Shown here piece by piece: positions 59,391 through 60,000 of a DNA stretch of 60,000 nt. The notes beneath the pieces are model-generated. The model searched no databases. It saw only the letters and a program-made list of their open reading frames with translations, and was not told where the DNA came from. The stretch lies in assembly GCA_914767715.1 (NCBI GenBank), contig OU612066.1, positions 23,412,283-23,472,282 of the forward strand, given 5' to 3'. The stretch is from Membranipora membranacea (taxonomy: Eukaryota > Bryozoa > Gymnolaemata > Cheilostomatida > Membraniporidae). Within the stretch, counting starts at the first letter, position 1. Each line of letters begins with the position of its first letter. Position numbers and translations under genes: made by a program.

Positions 59391-60000
59391 GAGCGAAAAC
59401 AAAGCATGATACCCACCCTTGGTATATTTTTGAATTATTTAAGTCAGCGTTATTACCCCTCCAGCTTGTCTCAGGATCTTTATATTTTGCAGTTTGACTA
59501 AGGTCAATGGGGGCTCTAACTGGTCAGTGTTTCATATCATTCCGACAGACTTTGTATTTTTTCACGCTGCCGTATGACATGTTTTTTTAGTGCAAAAGTC
59601 AGCCTCGTTAAATCGGATGCTGACAGAGAACGGATAACCGCAGAGCCAATCGGATTTCATATTTGAAACGAGCGAGAGTTGCTTCTGCTTCTGAGGTAAG
59701 TTTGAAGCAAATCTATTTTTTAATCCGAGCGAAAGAAAAGCATGATACCCACCCTTGGTATATTTTTGAATTTTTTAAGTCAGCGTTATTACCCCTCCAG
59801 CTTGTCTCAGGATCTTTATATTTTGCAGTTTGACTAAGGTCAATGGGGGCTCTAACTGGTCAGTGTTTCATATCATTCCAACAGACTTTGTATTTTTTCA
59901 CGCTGCCGTGTGACATGTTTTTTTAGTGCAAAAGTCAGCCTCGTTAAATCGGATGCTGACAGAGAACGGATAACCGCAGAGCCAAACGGATTTCATATTT

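Larger units (their letters stand above)
30681..60000 (+). repeat. Satellite array, right block (336 bp monomer, ~87 copies)
   Basis: This continues the left block with the same monomer, orientation and phase. The TTGTCTCAGG anchor runs from 30729 to 59802. Eighty-seven intervals fit once two truncated monomers (each about 75 bp short) and a few single-base indels are allowed for. It is dominated by CCGCAG monomers with TTGCAG or TTACAG at the preceding variable site; the double-CTGCAG type common at 8-17 kb is absent. Higher-order units are conspicuous: 2,611 bp at 36.9-42.1 kb, 1,680 bp at 43.2-46.5 kb, and 12- and 13-monomer offsets beyond 51 kb. The array runs off the right edge mid-monomer. 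No gene was found. Confidence 0.98.

Noticed and set aside
1-60000. Recurring open frames of 60-101 codons on both strands as genes
   Set aside because: They repeat in register because the 336 bp monomer is divisible by three, begin and end at shared monomer positions (some only with TTG starts), differ by array variants, and match no known domain.
1-60000. CRISPR array
   Set aside because: The repeat is 336 bp with no unique spacers between copies, and no cas-like gene is present.
1-60000. Tandem rRNA, tRNA, 5S, snRNA or histone gene cluster
   Set aside because: The monomer has no recognisable rRNA or 5S core, no tRNA A/B box pair, no histone reading frame and no snRNA motif.
1-60000. CENP-B box marking a centromere
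   Set aside because: No monomer state resembles the TTCG...CGGG core, so centromere identity rests only on array form.
1-60000. Coding use of concatenated 105 nt exon-like modules
   Set aside because: The module length keeps frame, but all three frames contain TAA or TGA in the consensus, and common variants only shift the stop (CGTTTAATCGG leads to TGA).
1-60000. Whole window as an assembly artefact
   Set aside because: Duplicated blocks carry private substitutions and indels and the phase is kept across 60 kb, which favours real array structure. Copy number of the most similar units (36.9-42.1 kb) still cannot be guaranteed from sequence alone.

Overview
This window is a eukaryotic, probably metazoan, satellite DNA array. 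It is split once by a mobile element. No protein-coding or RNA gene could be recognised on either strand. About 56.5 kb is one head-to-tail tandem repeat with a 336 bp monomer, all in the same orientation. Counting the conserved TTGTCTCAGG anchor from 1, 337, 673 and 1009 through to 59802 gives about 168 monomers. The monomer length (2 x 168 bp), the nested higher-order structure and the lack of genes fit centromeric or pericentromeric or other heterochromatic satellite. That placement is inference. Nothing identifies the species.

Layout. Positions 1-27159 are the left satellite block. Positions 27160-30680 are a 3,521 bp insertion. It is bounded by 20 bp terminal inverted repeats (18/20 match, starting CCCAGC), an apparent 2 bp CT target duplication, and AT-rich subterminal regions rich in ATAAC/GTTAT motifs. 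This is the structure of a cut-and-paste DNA transposon. No transposase is recognisable, so it is probably non-autonomous. Positions 30681-60000 are the right satellite block, which resumes in the exact phase where the left one stopped.

Internal structure of the array. Monomers are near-identical but carry shared diagnostic variants that reveal nested amplification. These include a 672 bp dimer repeated between about 11.5 and 13.8 kb; a 1,680 bp pentamer twice at about 43.2-46.5 kb; and a 2,611 bp unit (seven full monomers plus one truncated) twice at about 36.9-42.1 kb. There are also longer-range duplications: 2.6-7.7 kb with 17.4-21.8 kb, 8.2-10.3 kb with 13.5-15.7 kb, 51.4-52.5 kb with 55.4-56.5 kb, and 53.1-55.0 kb with 57.5-59.4 kb. 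A four-monomer cassette with unusual variants recurs in several places. Mosaic monomers suggest gene conversion.

The most interesting sequence-level signal is that nearly every monomer carries, on the + strand, a splice-acceptor-like T7-AG and, 105 nt later, a perfect donor-like GAG|GTAAGT. A CTAAC branch-like motif lies upstream of the acceptor. The array therefore reads as about 168 repeated exon-like modules. The 105 nt stretch is GC-richer than the rest and not CpG-depleted, yet has stops in all three frames. It is either fortuitous, a relic of an ancestral exon, or relevant to satellite RNA. Open frames of 60-100 codons in the array are by-products of repeat phase and are not annotated as genes.
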